Of a DNA stretch of 64,000 nt, positions 7,930-17,393 are shown piece after piece; position 1 is the first letter of the stretch, and every line of letters begins with the position of its first letter. Location of the stretch: NCBI GenBank assembly GCA_036497285.1, contig DASXJR010000069.1, positions 1-64,000 on the forward strand, read 5' to 3'. The notes under the pieces were generated by a model. It was not told the DNA's origin, made no database searches, and saw only the letters and a program-made list of their open reading frames with translations. Position numbers and translations under genes: made by a program. Source of the stretch: RYN-133 sp036497285 (GTDB lineage: Bacteria; Actinomycetota; Actinomycetes; Mycobacteriales; Jatrophihabitantaceae).

Positions 7930-9033
7930 TCGTGCGCCGCCGTGCGCGGTGAGAAACGTCTCCACGGTCGCGTCCCACGAGTAGCCCAGCGCCCGCGCCC
8001 GGGCCGCGGTGCGGCGCTCGACAACCGGACGCGCGAGCAGTGCCTGCACCGCGTCGGAAAAGGCCACGGCGGTCGGGGCGGCGGCGATACCGGCGTCACC
8101 CAGCACCTCGGACAGCGCCGAACGCTGATCGGCGACGACCGGTGTGCCGGCTGCGAGCGCCTCGAGTGCAGCAAGCCCGAAGGTCTCGACAGGGCCGGGT
8201 GCCAGCACGACGTCGGCATCGGCCTGCAGGGCGGCCACCTCCGTCGCGTCACGCAGATGTCCCACGAAGCGGACGGGAAGAGCGCGGGCGCGATGTTCGA
8301 GGCTCGAGCGAAGCGGGCCGTCGCCGGCCACGACCAGGCGCACCCGAACCCCACGCGCGACGAGTTCGGCGGCGGTGTCCAGCGCAAGCTGCGGCCGCTT
8401 CTCCGGTGAAAGCCGGCTGACCAGCACCAGGAGGCGCTCCTCGGGCCAGGCAAACTCTGCTCGCGCGCGCGGGTCGGCGCGGTCCGGGGTGAAGGTGTCG
8501 GTGTCGACGCCGAGCGGGGCGAGCACCGTGTTTGTCACGCCGATGCGAGCGAACTCCTCCGCCGCCCAAGCGGTGGTGCACACCACGGTCTCGAAACGGT
8601 CGGCGAGCGCGCGATTCGAGCGGTCGGCAAGGCCTCGGCTGAGCGTCGGTCGGCCCGTCCACTGCTCCAGCAGTCGGTCGAGACGCTCGTGCGAGATCAC
8701 ACACGCCGACACGGATCGGTAGCGCGCCCACGTGCCCAGGCCGCGCAGCGTCGCGCGGTCGTGCACCTCGAGATGATCGGGCGCAACTCTCTCAAGCGCC
8801 TCACGAACCGATTGCGGAGTGATCACACGGTATCCGGTTTTCGGAATCAGAATCCCAGGAATCGCGATAGCAGTGCCCCACCGTGTCGCCTGGGTGCTGT
8901 GCCTTCGCCCGGGGACGATCTGGACCACCTCGACGCCGCGTGCTGCGTAGCCCTCGGCCAGGTTGCCGAGCACGGTGCGGATCCCGCCCGAGTGCGGCGC
9001 GACGAAGTTGGCGACCTGCGCGATGCGGGTCAA
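7912..9033 (-). CDS. GT4 glycosyltransferase (partner of MgtA)
   Basis: A 373-residue GT-B fold transferase. The glycine-rich acceptor-side loop (FVAPHSGGIRT) is at the start, and the C-terminal donor domain has SRLSPEKRP and PVETFGLAALEALAAGTPVV, the E-x7-E pattern of GT4 retaining enzymes. It begins on a TTG overlapping the upstream mgtA stop (TTGA), implying coupled translation. Paired with an MgtA-like enzyme it probably adds a hexose, perhaps mannose, to a lipid or glycolipid at the membrane. Donor and acceptor are inferred from the neighbour only. Confidence 0.85.
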   Translation of the reverse strand: MTRIAQVANFVAPHSGGIRTVLGNLAEGYAARGVEVVQIVPGRRHSTQATRWGTAIAIPGILIPKTGYRVITPQSVREALERVAPDHLEVHDRATLRGLGTWARYRSVSACVISHERLDRLLEQWTGRPTLSRGLADRSNRALADRFETVVCTTAWAAEEFARIGVTNTVLAPLGVDTDTFTPDRADPRARAEFAWPEERLLVLVSRLSPEKRPQLALDTAAELVARGVRVRLVVAGDGPLRSSLEHRARALPVRFVGHLRDATEVAALQADADVVLAPGPVETFGLAALEALAAGTPVVADQRSALSEVLGDAGIAAAPTAVAFSDAVQALLARPVVERRTAARARALGYSWDATVETFLTAHGGARSRADR

Positions 9034-10124
9034 CTCGCGACGTCCTGGTAGTGCTGCACGAGATCGTCGCCGATCACGTCCCAGCCGCGCGTCGATACCG
9101 AGGGGCGGGCTCTGCGTGCATACACCTGCCGCCGCAACGGGTCATGGACGAGATCGAGTACCGCGCTGTGCAGCGATTCGATCGAGCCGGGTTCGAACAG
9201 CGTGCCGTTGCACCCGGGCTGCACGAGATCCATCAAACCGCCCGCGGCCGGCCCGACGACGGGAACCCCGCTGGCCAACGCCTCCTGGGCCGACTGGCAG
9301 AACGTCTCGTGCGCACCTGGGTGGACGAAGACGTCGAGCGAGGCGAAGGTGCGGGCCAGATTCTCGCCGCTCTGGAAGCCGAGGAACTGCGCGTGGGGCA
9401 GGTGGCGGCGCAGCTGCGTCATCTGCGGGCCGTCGCCGACGATCACCAGGCGCAGGTCGGCGCGGCGATCGAGCCCCGCGAGCAAGGTGAGTTGCTTCTC
9501 GTGCGCCAGGCGGCCGACGTAGCCGACGACAACCTCGCCGTTCGGCGCGAGTCGCGCCTGTAGCTCGGGATCGTGCTTGTCCGGACGGAACCGCACGAGA
9601 TCGACGCCGCGCGGCCAGTGCGCAACCCGCTCGACGCCGTTGCGGGTCAGGTCGGCGACGGCGGCGCGGCTCGGTGCCAGCGTGCGCCGCGCGTGCCCGT
9701 GCACCCTGCGCAGCCACCGCCACACGAGCGGCTCGGCGAGGCCCACGCCGTAACGGGCGGCGAAGCCGGCCAGATCGGTCTGGTACACCGCCACGGCAGG
9801 GATTTCGAGACGGTCAGCGGCGAAGGCGGCGTGCGCGCCGAGCACGAACGGCGAGGCGAGGTGCACCACGTCCGGCCGGAACTGCCGCAGGATCGTGCGC
9901 AAGCCGGGCCACGGGCACGCGATCCGGAAGCCGCGGTAGCCGGGCGCGGGAAGCGACGGAGTACGGATCACCCGCGCGCCCGAGTAGCAGTCGGTGCCCA
10001 CACCGGGAGCGATGACGAGTGCCTCGTGCCCGCGCTGCTGCAGCTGCTCACAGACCCGCAGCACGGAGTTGGTCACCCCGTTCACCTGCGGGAGAAACGA
10101 TTCGGTCACCACCGCGATGCGCAC
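9030..10124 (-). CDS. mgtA: GDP-mannose-dependent alpha-mannosyltransferase (MgtA-like)
   Basis: A 364-residue GT4 enzyme. The N-terminus VVTESFLPQVNGVTNSV matches the MgtA (formerly PimB) group of mycobacteria and corynebacteria, which mannosylates glucuronyl-diacylglycerol. The donor site has VGRLAHEKQL and HETFCQSAQEALASG. The start is GTG at 10,124. The adjacent UDP-glucose dehydrogenase gene would supply UDP-glucuronate for the presumed acceptor, which supports this role. The downstream GT4 overlaps by four bases. Substrate is taken from family knowledge. Confidence 0.85.
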   Translation of the reverse strand: MRIAVVTESFLPQVNGVTNSVLRVCEQLQQRGHEALVIAPGVGTDCYSGARVIRTPSLPAPGYRGFRIACPWPGLRTILRQFRPDVVHLASPFVLGAHAAFAADRLEIPAVAVYQTDLAGFAARYGVGLAEPLVWRWLRRVHGHARRTLAPSRAAVADLTRNGVERVAHWPRGVDLVRFRPDKHDPELQARLAPNGEVVVGYVGRLAHEKQLTLLAGLDRRADLRLVIVGDGPQMTQLRRHLPHAQFLGFQSGENLARTFASLDVFVHPGAHETFCQSAQEALASGVPVVGPAAGGLMDLVQPGCNGTLFEPGSIESLHSAVLDLVHDPLRRQVYARRARPSVSTRGWDVIGDDLVQHYQDVAS

Positions 10125-10303
10125 ATGTTCAGTGCGCCATCACCGATTGTGCCAATGGGAAAGGCCACTTGCCTGCCAGATGAACTGTGCCTGTCGGCCT
10201 GGTGGACGCCCGCGTGGCCCGGTGCGCCGCACTGTGTCGATTCCGCATTCTCGCTTCGGCACACGCACAGCTCGTCCGTCTCGACATCCGTTGGGGGTCC
10301 ACC

Positions 10304-11623
10304 ATGAAGCTGTCCGTGATCGGTACCGGGTATCTGGGCGCTACGCACGCGATCGCGATGGCGGCGGTCGGGCACGAGGTCGTCGGAGTCGACCGTGATC
10401 CGCGCAAGATCGCGGACCTGAATGCGGGGAGGCTGCCGTTCTACGAGCCGGACGTCGCGGAGTTGTTGCTGGATCGCCTCGAGGCCGGAGTGTTGCGGTT
10501 CACCACCTGCCTGCGACAGGCAGCGGCCTTTGCCGACATGCATTTCATCTGTGTCGGCACACCACAGCAGTTGGACGGGCAGGCGGCCGATCTGCGCCAG
10601 CTCGATGCGCTCGTCGACGATCTGTTGCCGATGCTGCGCAAGGGCTCTGTCGTTGTGGGCAAGTCGACCGTGCCGGTCGGCACCGCGGCGCGACTGGCCG
10701 CCCGCGTCGAATCGGTGGGCGCGCAGCTCGTGTGGAATCCGGAGTTCCTGCGCGAGGGGCACGCATTGGCCGACACCTTGCACCCTGACCGCATCGTCGT
10801 GGGCCTGCGCGGCGCCGCGGCGCGTGCTGCGATGGACGACGTCTATGCACCGATCGTCGCGGCCGGTACTCCGGTGGTCGTCACCGATCTGGCGACCGCG
10901 GAACTGGTCAAGGTCGCTGCGAATTCTTTCCTTGCCACCAAGCTCTCGTTCGTCAACATGATGGCGCGCATGTGCGAGGCGGCCGGGGCCGACGTCCTTG
11001 ATCTCACCGGTGCGCTGGGGTTCGACCGACGGATCGGCGATCAGTACCTGCAGCCGGGCATCGGCTTCGGCGGCGGTTGCCTGCCGAAGGACATCCGTGC
11101 CTTTGCGGCGAGCGCTGCCGAACTGGGCGTCGCCGATGTAGCCGAACTACTCGGCGTGGTCGACGCAATCAACACGGACAGCCGGCGTCGTGCTGTCAGA
11201 CTCGCGCGAGAGCTCTGCGGCGGCGATCTCGACGGTATCCGCGTGGCCGTGCTCGGGGCGGCGTTCAAGCCGAACAGCGACGACGTAAGGGATTCACCGG
11301 CACTCGCGGTGGCGCTCGCCATGCACCACGAGGGCGCGGCGGTGCGCGTGTACGACCCTGAGGCGATGCACAACGCCAAGGACCGTTGTCCGATGCTCAC
11401 CTACGCATCGTCCGTTCCGGACGCATGCGCGGACGCGGACATCGTGATGCACCTGACCGACTGGGACGAGTTCGCAGCGCTGCAGCCGGCGGAGCTGGCA
11501 ACCATCGTGACGCACCGGCGAATCGTGGACGGGCGTTGCAACCTGCCTGCCGCGGTGTGGCGTAATGCCGGGTGGGATTACGCCGCTCCCGGTGTGGGCC
11601 GCAGCGCGAGCGCTACTGGTTGA
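10304..11623 (+). CDS. ugd: UDP-glucose 6-dehydrogenase
   Basis: This 439-residue enzyme oxidises UDP-glucose to UDP-glucuronate with two NAD. The NAD loop GTGYLG is at 7-12 and the catalytic cysteine is C259 in GFGGGCLPKD. Family residues such as the STVPVGT stretch and NPEFLREG are present. The ATG at 10,304 follows a GGGGG stretch; a longer upstream frame has no family similarity. A 179-base divergent region separates it from mgtA. The product may serve glucuronyl glycolipid synthesis and the exopolysaccharide locus. Confidence 0.93.
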   Translation: MKLSVIGTGYLGATHAIAMAAVGHEVVGVDRDPRKIADLNAGRLPFYEPDVAELLLDRLEAGVLRFTTCLRQAAAFADMHFICVGTPQQLDGQAADLRQLDALVDDLLPMLRKGSVVVGKSTVPVGTAARLAARVESVGAQLVWNPEFLREGHALADTLHPDRIVVGLRGAAARAAMDDVYAPIVAAGTPVVVTDLATAELVKVAANSFLATKLSFVNMMARMCEAAGADVLDLTGALGFDRRIGDQYLQPGIGFGGGCLPKDIRAFAASAAELGVADVAELLGVVDAINTDSRRRAVRLARELCGGDLDGIRVAVLGAAFKPNSDDVRDSPALAVALAMHHEGAAVRVYDPEAMHNAKDRCPMLTYASSVPDACADADIVMHLTDWDEFAALQPAELATIVTHRRIVDGRCNLPAAVWRNAGWDYAAPGVGRSASATG

Positions 11624-12326
11624 GCATCGCGGTAAAGGCGTTCCCGAGCATCGGTGCGCGCCTGGCCACCCACGGCACCCCGTGCCGAACCACCCATCGG
11701 CACTCGGCAAGCCTCGTCGGCGGCGCGCCGCACGATATCGACGCGACGTCGCCCGCGGGCCAGGTACCCGCTGCAGCGAGGCCACGCGCGGCGGCTGCCG
11801 CAATCGCCGTGTGCCCGAACGGGCTGGGGTGCAACCGATCCACGGCCCACGCCTCCCTGCGCCGCAGGGCTGCCAGCCGCGACAGGTCGACCACGACGAT
11901 CCCCGGTGCTGCGAGGGAGTCGATCATTGCGTTCACTGCGGCGACCTTGCAGCCGACGATCGTTTTGAGCCGGTTCGACAACGGCAGGAGTTCGCACGGA
12001 TCGTGCAACCTGGCGACGAGCAATCCGGCATGGGCGCTGTGCAACCGACCGATCAGCTCTGCAAGGTCGGCGTGCATCCGGTCGGTGTCGAAACGCGTCT
12101 TGAACACGTCGTTCAACCCGACGAGCAAGGTCGCCCAAGCGGGAGCGACGCCGAGAGCCAGCGGCAGTTGCGTCGTGCGCACGTCGCAGGTCGTGGCGCC
12201 GGGGCGAGCGAGCACGGTCAACTCGGCGCCGATGCCCGCGGCCAGTACACCCGTCCATGTGCGGCTGACGTCGAGTCGCACGCCGACGCCTTCTCCGCAA
12301 CTGAAGCTGTCACCGAGCGACAGCAT
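11613..12326 (-). CDS. SGNH/GDSL-family hydrolase
   Basis: A 237-residue esterase/lipase-like protein with the SGNH blocks: GDSFSCGEG at the start (nucleophile Ser), GLND (oxyanion Asn) and DRLHPS near the C-terminus (catalytic Asp and His). The ATG at 12,326 has GAGG six bases upstream; an in-frame ATG at 12,416 would add 30 residues of no clear value. No signal peptide is seen from this start. The 3' end overlaps ugd by 11 bases in convergent orientation. Deacetylation of a glycan is one option, not shown. Confidence 0.8.
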   Translation of the reverse strand: MLSLGDSFSCGEGVGVRLDVSRTWTGVLAAGIGAELTVLARPGATTCDVRTTQLPLALGVAPAWATLLVGLNDVFKTRFDTDRMHADLAELIGRLHSAHAGLLVARLHDPCELLPLSNRLKTIVGCKVAAVNAMIDSLAAPGIVVVDLSRLAALRRREAWAVDRLHPSPFGHTAIAAAAARGLAAAGTWPAGDVASISCGAPPTRLAECRWVVRHGVPWVARRAPMLGNAFTAMLNQ

Positions 12327-12463
12327 CCTCGGCCTCGGTTCGAGAACAGCGTGCGCGGGCACGGGTACATGGTGATCGCGGCGTGGCGGCGAATCGGTTG
12401 CCACGACATGCCTCACAGGTGAACAGTGCCGGTGATCGACAACTCCTGTGCCACCCTCGATAT

Positions 12464-13522
12464 GTGCGCACGGTCGGGGTGGAGGAAGAGGTCATGCTGT
12501 TCACCCCGACGGCAGCGCCGGCACCGGTCGGTGAACAACTGGCCGATGACCCCACTACCGAGGTCGAGCACGAGTTCAAGCTCGAGCAGGCCGAGATCGC
12601 CTCCGACCCGCAGCGCGAACTTGCCGCCACGGAACACGACCTCCGCGGGCGGCGGCACGAGCTGATCAGTGCCGCCGCCGGGCGCAGTGTCGTGGTCGCG
12701 GCGATGGGTACGAGCCCGTCCACGTTGTTCCCGACAGCCACGCCGGACGAGCGGTACCGACGCATGCAACAGCAGTACGGGCTCGTGGCCGCCGACCAGT
12801 TGACGTGCGGTACGCACGTCCACGTCGCGGTGCAGTCGCGCGCCGAAGGCGTCGCCGCGATCGACGGCGCGCGCCGATGGATGGCCGTGCTGCTCGCGCT
12901 GAGCGCGAACTCGCCGTTCTGGTCGGGACTGGATTCCGGTTACGCGAGCTACCGCACAATCGCGTGGGGACGATGGCCGACGGCAGGGCCGACGGCGACC
13001 TTCGGATCGGAAGCCGAATACGACCGTCGGATCGAGCGGGCGGTCGCGGCCGGTGCGTCGATGGACCCGGCGATGATCTATTTCGACGTGCGGGTGTCGG
13101 CGAAATATCCGACCGTCGAGTTCCGGATGGCCGATGTCGGCCAGGAGGTCGAGGACTCGCTGCTGGTGGCCGCGCTGTGCCGCGCGGTCGTCGACACCGC
13201 ACTCGCCACTGCCGTGCCGGACCTCCCGGTCGACCTGCTCCGCGCCGCCGCCTGGCGCGCTGCCCGGTTCGGACTGTCGGAGCGGCTGGTCGACGTCACT
13301 ACCGCCACGACCGTTCCGGCCGGCGAGCTGATCAGCCGGATGCTGGCCGAACTGGGGCCGGCGCTGCGGGCCAACGGCGACGACGCGCTCGTTCACAGGC
13401 TGATGGACCGGCTGTGGGCGCGCGGCACGGGCGCTGACCTGCAGCGCCACGATCTCGCGGCGCGCGGTCGCACCGACGACGTCGTCCGCGCCGCTGCCGC
13501 CCGCACCGCCGGGACAGGTTGA
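12464..13522 (+). CDS. Carboxylate-amine ligase, YbdK/GCS2 family
   Basis: A 352-residue member of the glutamate-cysteine ligase type 2 family. It opens with TVGVEEEVML, the family glutamate cluster that binds metal, then has CGTHVHV near the middle and a conserved FRMADVGQ segment. Such proteins join a carboxylate to an amine at the cost of ATP; the weak gamma-glutamylcysteine activity of YbdK is the known example. The GTG at 12,464 places the conserved motif at the N-terminus; an upstream in-frame start would add 27 residues. The physiological substrate here is unknown. Confidence 0.85.
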   Translation: MRTVGVEEEVMLFTPTAAPAPVGEQLADDPTTEVEHEFKLEQAEIASDPQRELAATEHDLRGRRHELISAAAGRSVVVAAMGTSPSTLFPTATPDERYRRMQQQYGLVAADQLTCGTHVHVAVQSRAEGVAAIDGARRWMAVLLALSANSPFWSGLDSGYASYRTIAWGRWPTAGPTATFGSEAEYDRRIERAVAAGASMDPAMIYFDVRVSAKYPTVEFRMADVGQEVEDSLLVAALCRAVVDTALATAVPDLPVDLLRAAAWRAARFGLSERLVDVTTATTVPAGELISRMLAELGPALRANGDDALVHRLMDRLWARGTGADLQRHDLAARGRTDDVVRAAAARTAGTG

Positions 13523-13594
13523 GCTCTAGGCGAACGCAATTCGCTTCGCGCTGTCGGATCCGTCTCCTAGGTTCGGGGCTGGACGGAGGTTCGA

Positions 13595-14584
13595 ATGGTT
13601 GACGTCATCAAGGCCAGCGGCCTTGTGAAGACCTACGGCTCGGTGCGCGCTTTGGACGGCCTGGATCTCGCCGTGGCCGAGGGCACCGTTTCAGCGGTGC
13701 TCGGTCCGAACGGGGCCGGCAAAACGACTGCGGTGCGCATCTTGACGACCTTGCTCGACGCCGACGACGGCACGGCCGAGGTGGCGGGCTTCGACGTGCG
13801 TCGGCAACCCGGCGAGGTGCGTGCGCACATCGGTGTCTCCGGCCAATATGCGGCGGTCGACGAGTACCTCAGCGGCTACGAGAACCTGCACATGGTGGCG
13901 CGCCTGTACGGCCTGAGCCGGAACAGTTCGAAGGCCCGCGCGTCCGAGCTCCTCGAGCAGTTCTCGCTCACCGACGCCGCCGACCGCCCTGTCAAGACCT
14001 ACTCCGGCGGCATGCGGCGTCGCCTCGACCTGGCCGGCGCGCTCGTGGCCACTCCGCCCGTCCTGTTCCTCGACGAACCGACGACCGGGCTCGACCCGCG
14101 CAGCCGCACCGACATGTGGGAGGTCATCACTGCCCTAGTCAGCGCCGGTACGACACTCATGCTCACGACGCAGTACCTCGAGGAGGCCGACAAGCTGGCA
14201 CACGACATCGTCGTGATCGATCACGGCAAAGCCATCGCCCGGGGTACCGCCGACGAGCTCAAGGCACAGGTCGGTGGTGAACGCATCGAGGTGGTCGTCG
14301 GGTCCTCCGCCGACCTTGAGACCGCCCGCCAGACGTTGGGGGCCGTCGCCATCGGCGAGATCACCGTCGACGCGCACACCCGTCGGCTCAACGCGCCGGT
14401 ACGCGGTGGCGCCAGCGCGCTGATCGGGGCGCTGCGCGACCTGGACGCCGCCGAGGTCGCAGTGCTCGACGTCGGGCTGCGGCGACCCACCCTCGACGAC
14501 GTGTTCCTCATGCTCACCGGGCACGGCGCGGAGGAACCGTCCGAACAAGCGTCGTCGACGCAAGAGGAGGCGGGTGCGCGATGA
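13595..14584 (+). CDS. ABC-2 type exporter ATP-binding protein (DrrA-like)
   Basis: A 329-residue ATPase with Walker A GPNGAGKTT, signature YSGGMRRRLDLA, Walker B LFLDEPTTGLD and a C-terminal extension of about 100 residues, as in daunorubicin-resistance DrrA proteins. The ATG follows GGAGG by five bases. It overlaps the permease gene by four bases (ATGA). Together they form a two-gene exporter of lipids or drugs across the inner membrane. No biosynthetic cluster adjoins it, so a specific drug is not implied. Confidence 0.92.
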   Translation: MVDVIKASGLVKTYGSVRALDGLDLAVAEGTVSAVLGPNGAGKTTAVRILTTLLDADDGTAEVAGFDVRRQPGEVRAHIGVSGQYAAVDEYLSGYENLHMVARLYGLSRNSSKARASELLEQFSLTDAADRPVKTYSGGMRRRLDLAGALVATPPVLFLDEPTTGLDPRSRTDMWEVITALVSAGTTLMLTTQYLEEADKLAHDIVVIDHGKAIARGTADELKAQVGGERIEVVVGSSADLETARQTLGAVAIGEITVDAHTRRLNAPVRGGASALIGALRDLDAAEVAVLDVGLRRPTLDDVFLMLTGHGAEEPSEQASSTQEEAGAR

Positions 14585-15384
14585 CTGCCATCCCGAAAGC
14601 GGTGGTCGACGGCGCGGTGGTCGCGCGACGCAACGTCATCAAGATCAAGCGGGTTCCGGACGTGCTGGTCTTCTCGACCATCTCACCGATCATGTTCATC
14701 CTGCTGTTCGGGTACGTCTTCGGCAGCGCGATCCACCCGGAGGGCATCTCCTACCGGGAGTACCTGATGCCCGGGATTTTCGTGCAGACTGTCGTCTTCG
14801 GTGCGACGTTCACCGGCGCGGGCATGGCCGACGACATCCAGAAGGGCATCATCGACCGGTTCCGCTCGCTGCCGATGTCGCGTTCTGCGGTGCTTGTCGG
14901 ACGCACGGCGAGCGACGTGCTGACCAACGTCGTCACGATCGTCGTGATGTCACTGACCGGCCTGTTGGTCGGCTGGCGCATCCACACGTCGGCGTTCGAG
15001 GCGCTCGGCGGCTATCTTGTGATGCTGCTGTTCGCCTACGCGATCTCGTGGGTGATGGCGGTGATCGGGCTGATCGTGCCGACCCCCGAGGTCGTCAACA
15101 ACGCCGCGTTCATCGTCATCTTCCCGGTCACGTTCGTCGCCAACACGTTCGTGCCCACGGACAACTTCCCACCCGTGCTCAAAGCGTTCTCGAACTGGAA
15201 CCCGGTGTCCTCGGTGACCCAGGCGGCTCGCGAGGCGTTCGGGAACACCAGCGACAAGCTGCCGCCCCCTGACACCTGGCCGCTCAATCACCCTGTGCTG
15301 TACAGCGTGTTGTGGTCGGTCGGCCTCGTGGTGGTCTTCCTGCCGCTGTCGGTGCGGCTCTACAAGCGGGCGGCCTCGCGCTGA
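14581..15384 (+). CDS. ABC-2 type exporter permease (DrrB-like)
   Basis: A 267-residue integral membrane protein with about six hydrophobic segments, the first at roughly residues 30-50. It carries the ABC-2 motif region around NNAAFIVIFPVTFVANTFVP in the C-terminal half. It is translationally coupled to its ATPase by ATGA. The pair matches DrrAB-type exporters common in actinobacteria. Confidence 0.92.
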   Translation: MTAIPKAVVDGAVVARRNVIKIKRVPDVLVFSTISPIMFILLFGYVFGSAIHPEGISYREYLMPGIFVQTVVFGATFTGAGMADDIQKGIIDRFRSLPMSRSAVLVGRTASDVLTNVVTIVVMSLTGLLVGWRIHTSAFEALGGYLVMLLFAYAISWVMAVIGLIVPTPEVVNNAAFIVIFPVTFVANTFVPTDNFPPVLKAFSNWNPVSSVTQAAREAFGNTSDKLPPPDTWPLNHPVLYSVLWSVGLVVVFLPLSVRLYKRAASR

Positions 15385-15569
15385 GTGCTGCCTTCGGACC
15401 GGGTAGGTCCGCCAGGCCGGGTACCCGGTACTCTGGTGAGGTTGCCCCGGCGAGGGAGCTTGCGCCCGCGAGCATCCGTGATCGACGCGGTGTTGTTCGT
15501 TGACGCCCCTGCTGGTTCCGCGTCCGAGGCACCGACCGTAGACAGCATCGAGCGTTCAGGAGTTCTGCA

Positions 15570-16277
15570 GTGTCCGAAGTACGGCTCAGCGCCGAAACCC
15601 GCACCGAGTTCGGCAAGGGTGGTGCGCGCCGCACCCGCCGTGCCGGCAAGATCCCGGCCGTCATCTACGGCCACGGTGCCGAGCCCCGGCACGTCTCACT
15701 ACCGGCGCGCGAGTTCACCAACGCCGTGCGCCACGGCGGCGCGAACGTGCTGCTGACTCTCGACCTCGGCGGCGAGGAGCAGCTCGCCATTCCCAAGGCG
15801 ATCCAGCGGCACGCCATCAAGGGCACGTTCGACCACGTCGACCTGCTGGCCGTGCGCCGCGGCGAGAAGGTCACCATCGACGTCCCGCTCGCCATCAGCG
15901 GCGAGGTCGTCGCCGGCGGCCTGCTGGCCCAAGAACACACCGCGGTCCAGCTCGAGGCGGAGGCCACGCACCTGCCGACCGAGATTCCGGTGAGCATCGA
16001 CGGGCTCAACATCGGCGACCAGATCACCGCCGCCGACCTGACCCTGCCGTCCGGCTCGTCGCTGATCACCGACCCCGCCCAGGTGCTGCTGATCATGAAC
16101 GAGGCGCCGACCGAGGCCGAGATCGAGGCCGAGATGGCCGAGGCCGCGGACGAGCTGGGCATCATCGAGGAGGAAGCCGCACCCGCCGAGGGCGAAGCCG
16201 CAGAGCGCGCCGAAGGCGCCGAAGGTGGCGAGGCCGGCGGCACTCCGGCAGCCGAGTCCGGCGAATCCGCCGAGTAG
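15570..16277 (+). CDS. rplY: 50S ribosomal protein L25/general stress protein Ctc
   Basis: A 235-residue long-form L25 that binds 5S rRNA. The N-terminal L25 domain (about 1-92) has GKGGARRTRRAGKIPAVIYG. A TL5/Ctc C-terminal beta domain runs from about 95 to 185 and contains DVPLAISGEV. An acidic Ala/Glu/Gly tail of about 50 residues follows, typical of actinobacterial forms. The start is GTG at 15,570 with CAGGAG seven bases upstream. pth follows 27 bases later, a widespread gene pair. Confidence 0.95.
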   Translation: MSEVRLSAETRTEFGKGGARRTRRAGKIPAVIYGHGAEPRHVSLPAREFTNAVRHGGANVLLTLDLGGEEQLAIPKAIQRHAIKGTFDHVDLLAVRRGEKVTIDVPLAISGEVVAGGLLAQEHTAVQLEAEATHLPTEIPVSIDGLNIGDQITAADLTLPSGSSLITDPAQVLLIMNEAPTEAEIEAEMAEAADELGIIEEEAAPAEGEAAERAEGAEGGEAGGTPAAESGESAE

Positions 16278-16304
16278 TTCCTCTCAGACCTGCTTGTCCC
16301 TGCC

Positions 16305-16874
16305 GTGGCCGACGACCGCCATCTGATCGTCGGCCTCGGCAACCCGGGGCCGCGGTATGCGGCGACCCGGCACAACATCGGTTTCGCGGTGGTCGACCTG
16401 CTCGCCGAGCGGGTCGGCGGCCGGTTCAAGGCACACCGCTCGCGTTGCGAGCTCGTCGAGACCCGCCTGGTCGGGCTGCCCGTGGTGCTGGCCAAGCCGA
16501 TGTCGTACATGAACGAGTCCGGTGGGCCGGTGAATGCCGCCGCCCGGTTCTTCAAGATCCCGGTCGAGCGCATCGTCGTCGTCCATGACGAGCTCGATCT
16601 GCCGTTCGGATCGATCCGGCTCAAACGGGGCGGCGGCGAGGGCGGGCACAACGGGCTGCGCTCGACCGCGGCGGCCCTCGGGTCGAAGGAATTCGCCCGG
16701 GTGCGGTTCGGCATCGGCCGGCCGCCCGGCCGCCAGGACCCGGCCGATTACGTCCTGCGCGAGTTCGCCGGCTCCGAACGCAAGGAGCTGGCGTACCTGA
16801 TCGACCGCGCCGCCGACGTCACCGAAGCGCTATTGACGCACGGGTTGGAAGCCGCCCAGAACGAGTTCCACTGA
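16305..16874 (+). CDS. pth: Peptidyl-tRNA hydrolase
   Basis: A 189-residue enzyme that frees tRNA from dropped-off peptidyl-tRNA. Catalytic and binding residues are in place: the histidine in TRHNIGF (H23), N70 in MSYMN, the aspartate in VHDELDLP (D95) and N116 in GGHNGLRS. The GTG start gives the usual VGLGNPG N-terminus. It follows rplY closely, likely in one transcript. The last 45 bases overlap a convergent small membrane protein gene. Confidence 0.95.
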   Translation: MADDRHLIVGLGNPGPRYAATRHNIGFAVVDLLAERVGGRFKAHRSRCELVETRLVGLPVVLAKPMSYMNESGGPVNAAARFFKIPVERIVVVHDELDLPFGSIRLKRGGGEGGHNGLRSTAAALGSKEFARVRFGIGRPPGRQDPADYVLREFAGSERKELAYLIDRAADVTEALLTHGLEAAQNEFH

Positions 16875-17123
16875 CCGTCGGCGCAGGTCGCGGATCGCGA
16901 CCAGGCCGGCACCGACGAGCAGCACGACGGTGAGCGCACCGAACACCCAGACCGAGCCCGGCCGGGTGGGTTTGTGGCAGGCATGGACGCACTGGGCGAA
17001 GCGCTCGCGGGCCGCGCCGTACTCGTGATCGATCCCGAAGCTGGCCGCTGCGGCTAGCGCGGCGGCAAGCAGGAACGTCACGATCCAGGCGTGCCGTCGA
17101 GCCCTACTGTCCGCGATGGGCAT
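16830..17123 (-). CDS. Small two-helix membrane protein, unknown function
   Basis: A 97-residue frame with two hydrophobic segments (about 13-30 and 58-77) separated by a polar loop holding CVHACHKPTRPG, a C-x3-C pair. An Arg-rich stretch follows the second helix. It overlaps the pth 3' end by 45 bases, so the tail is constrained by the other strand. No family is recognised. The membrane pattern and cysteine loop favour a real gene, but conservation would be needed to settle it. Confidence 0.5.
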   Translation of the reverse strand: MPIADSRARRHAWIVTFLLAAALAAAASFGIDHEYGAARERFAQCVHACHKPTRPGSVWVFGALTVVLLVGAGLVAIRDLRRRSVELVLGGFQPVRQ

Positions 17124-17257
17124 GTCTTCAGTGTCGGCCGGGTCATGATCGGTGCGGCCAACTGCGCTCGTCCGTGCGGCGAATGTCGGGTCGCGCGCAA
17201 GTTAACGGCCGCGGGCTGTTGATCAACCGCGATTGGCCGTGTCGGAGGGTGCACCCG

Positions 17258-17327
17258 GACAGTGGTCAGTTCGAGCGCACAGTGGTCAGTTGCAACTGAC
17301 CACTGTGCGGCACAACTAACCACTGTC
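17258..17327. repeat. Nested double-arm inverted repeat downstream of ogt
   Basis: The element CAGTGGTCAGTT occurs twice in direct orientation (17,260-17,271 and 17,280-17,291), followed by two inverted copies (17,294-17,305 perfect, 17,314-17,325 with one mismatch). The inner pair sits in a perfect 34-base palindrome (17,276-17,309). It begins 67 bases past the ogt stop. It may act as a terminator or be a dispersed intergenic repeat; no T-tract follows the stem. Confidence 0.65.
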
Positions 17328-17393
17328 GGTCAGGACGGCCGCTGGATCGGGAGTTCGGCACCACTCGCGGTGGCTGCTCGGGACGGGCCGGGG

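Noticed and set aside
13595..15384. DrrAB-like exporter as a sign of an antibiotic biosynthetic cluster
   Set aside because: Neighbours are housekeeping genes (rplY, pth, a carboxylate-amine ligase); no biosynthetic genes adjoin it.
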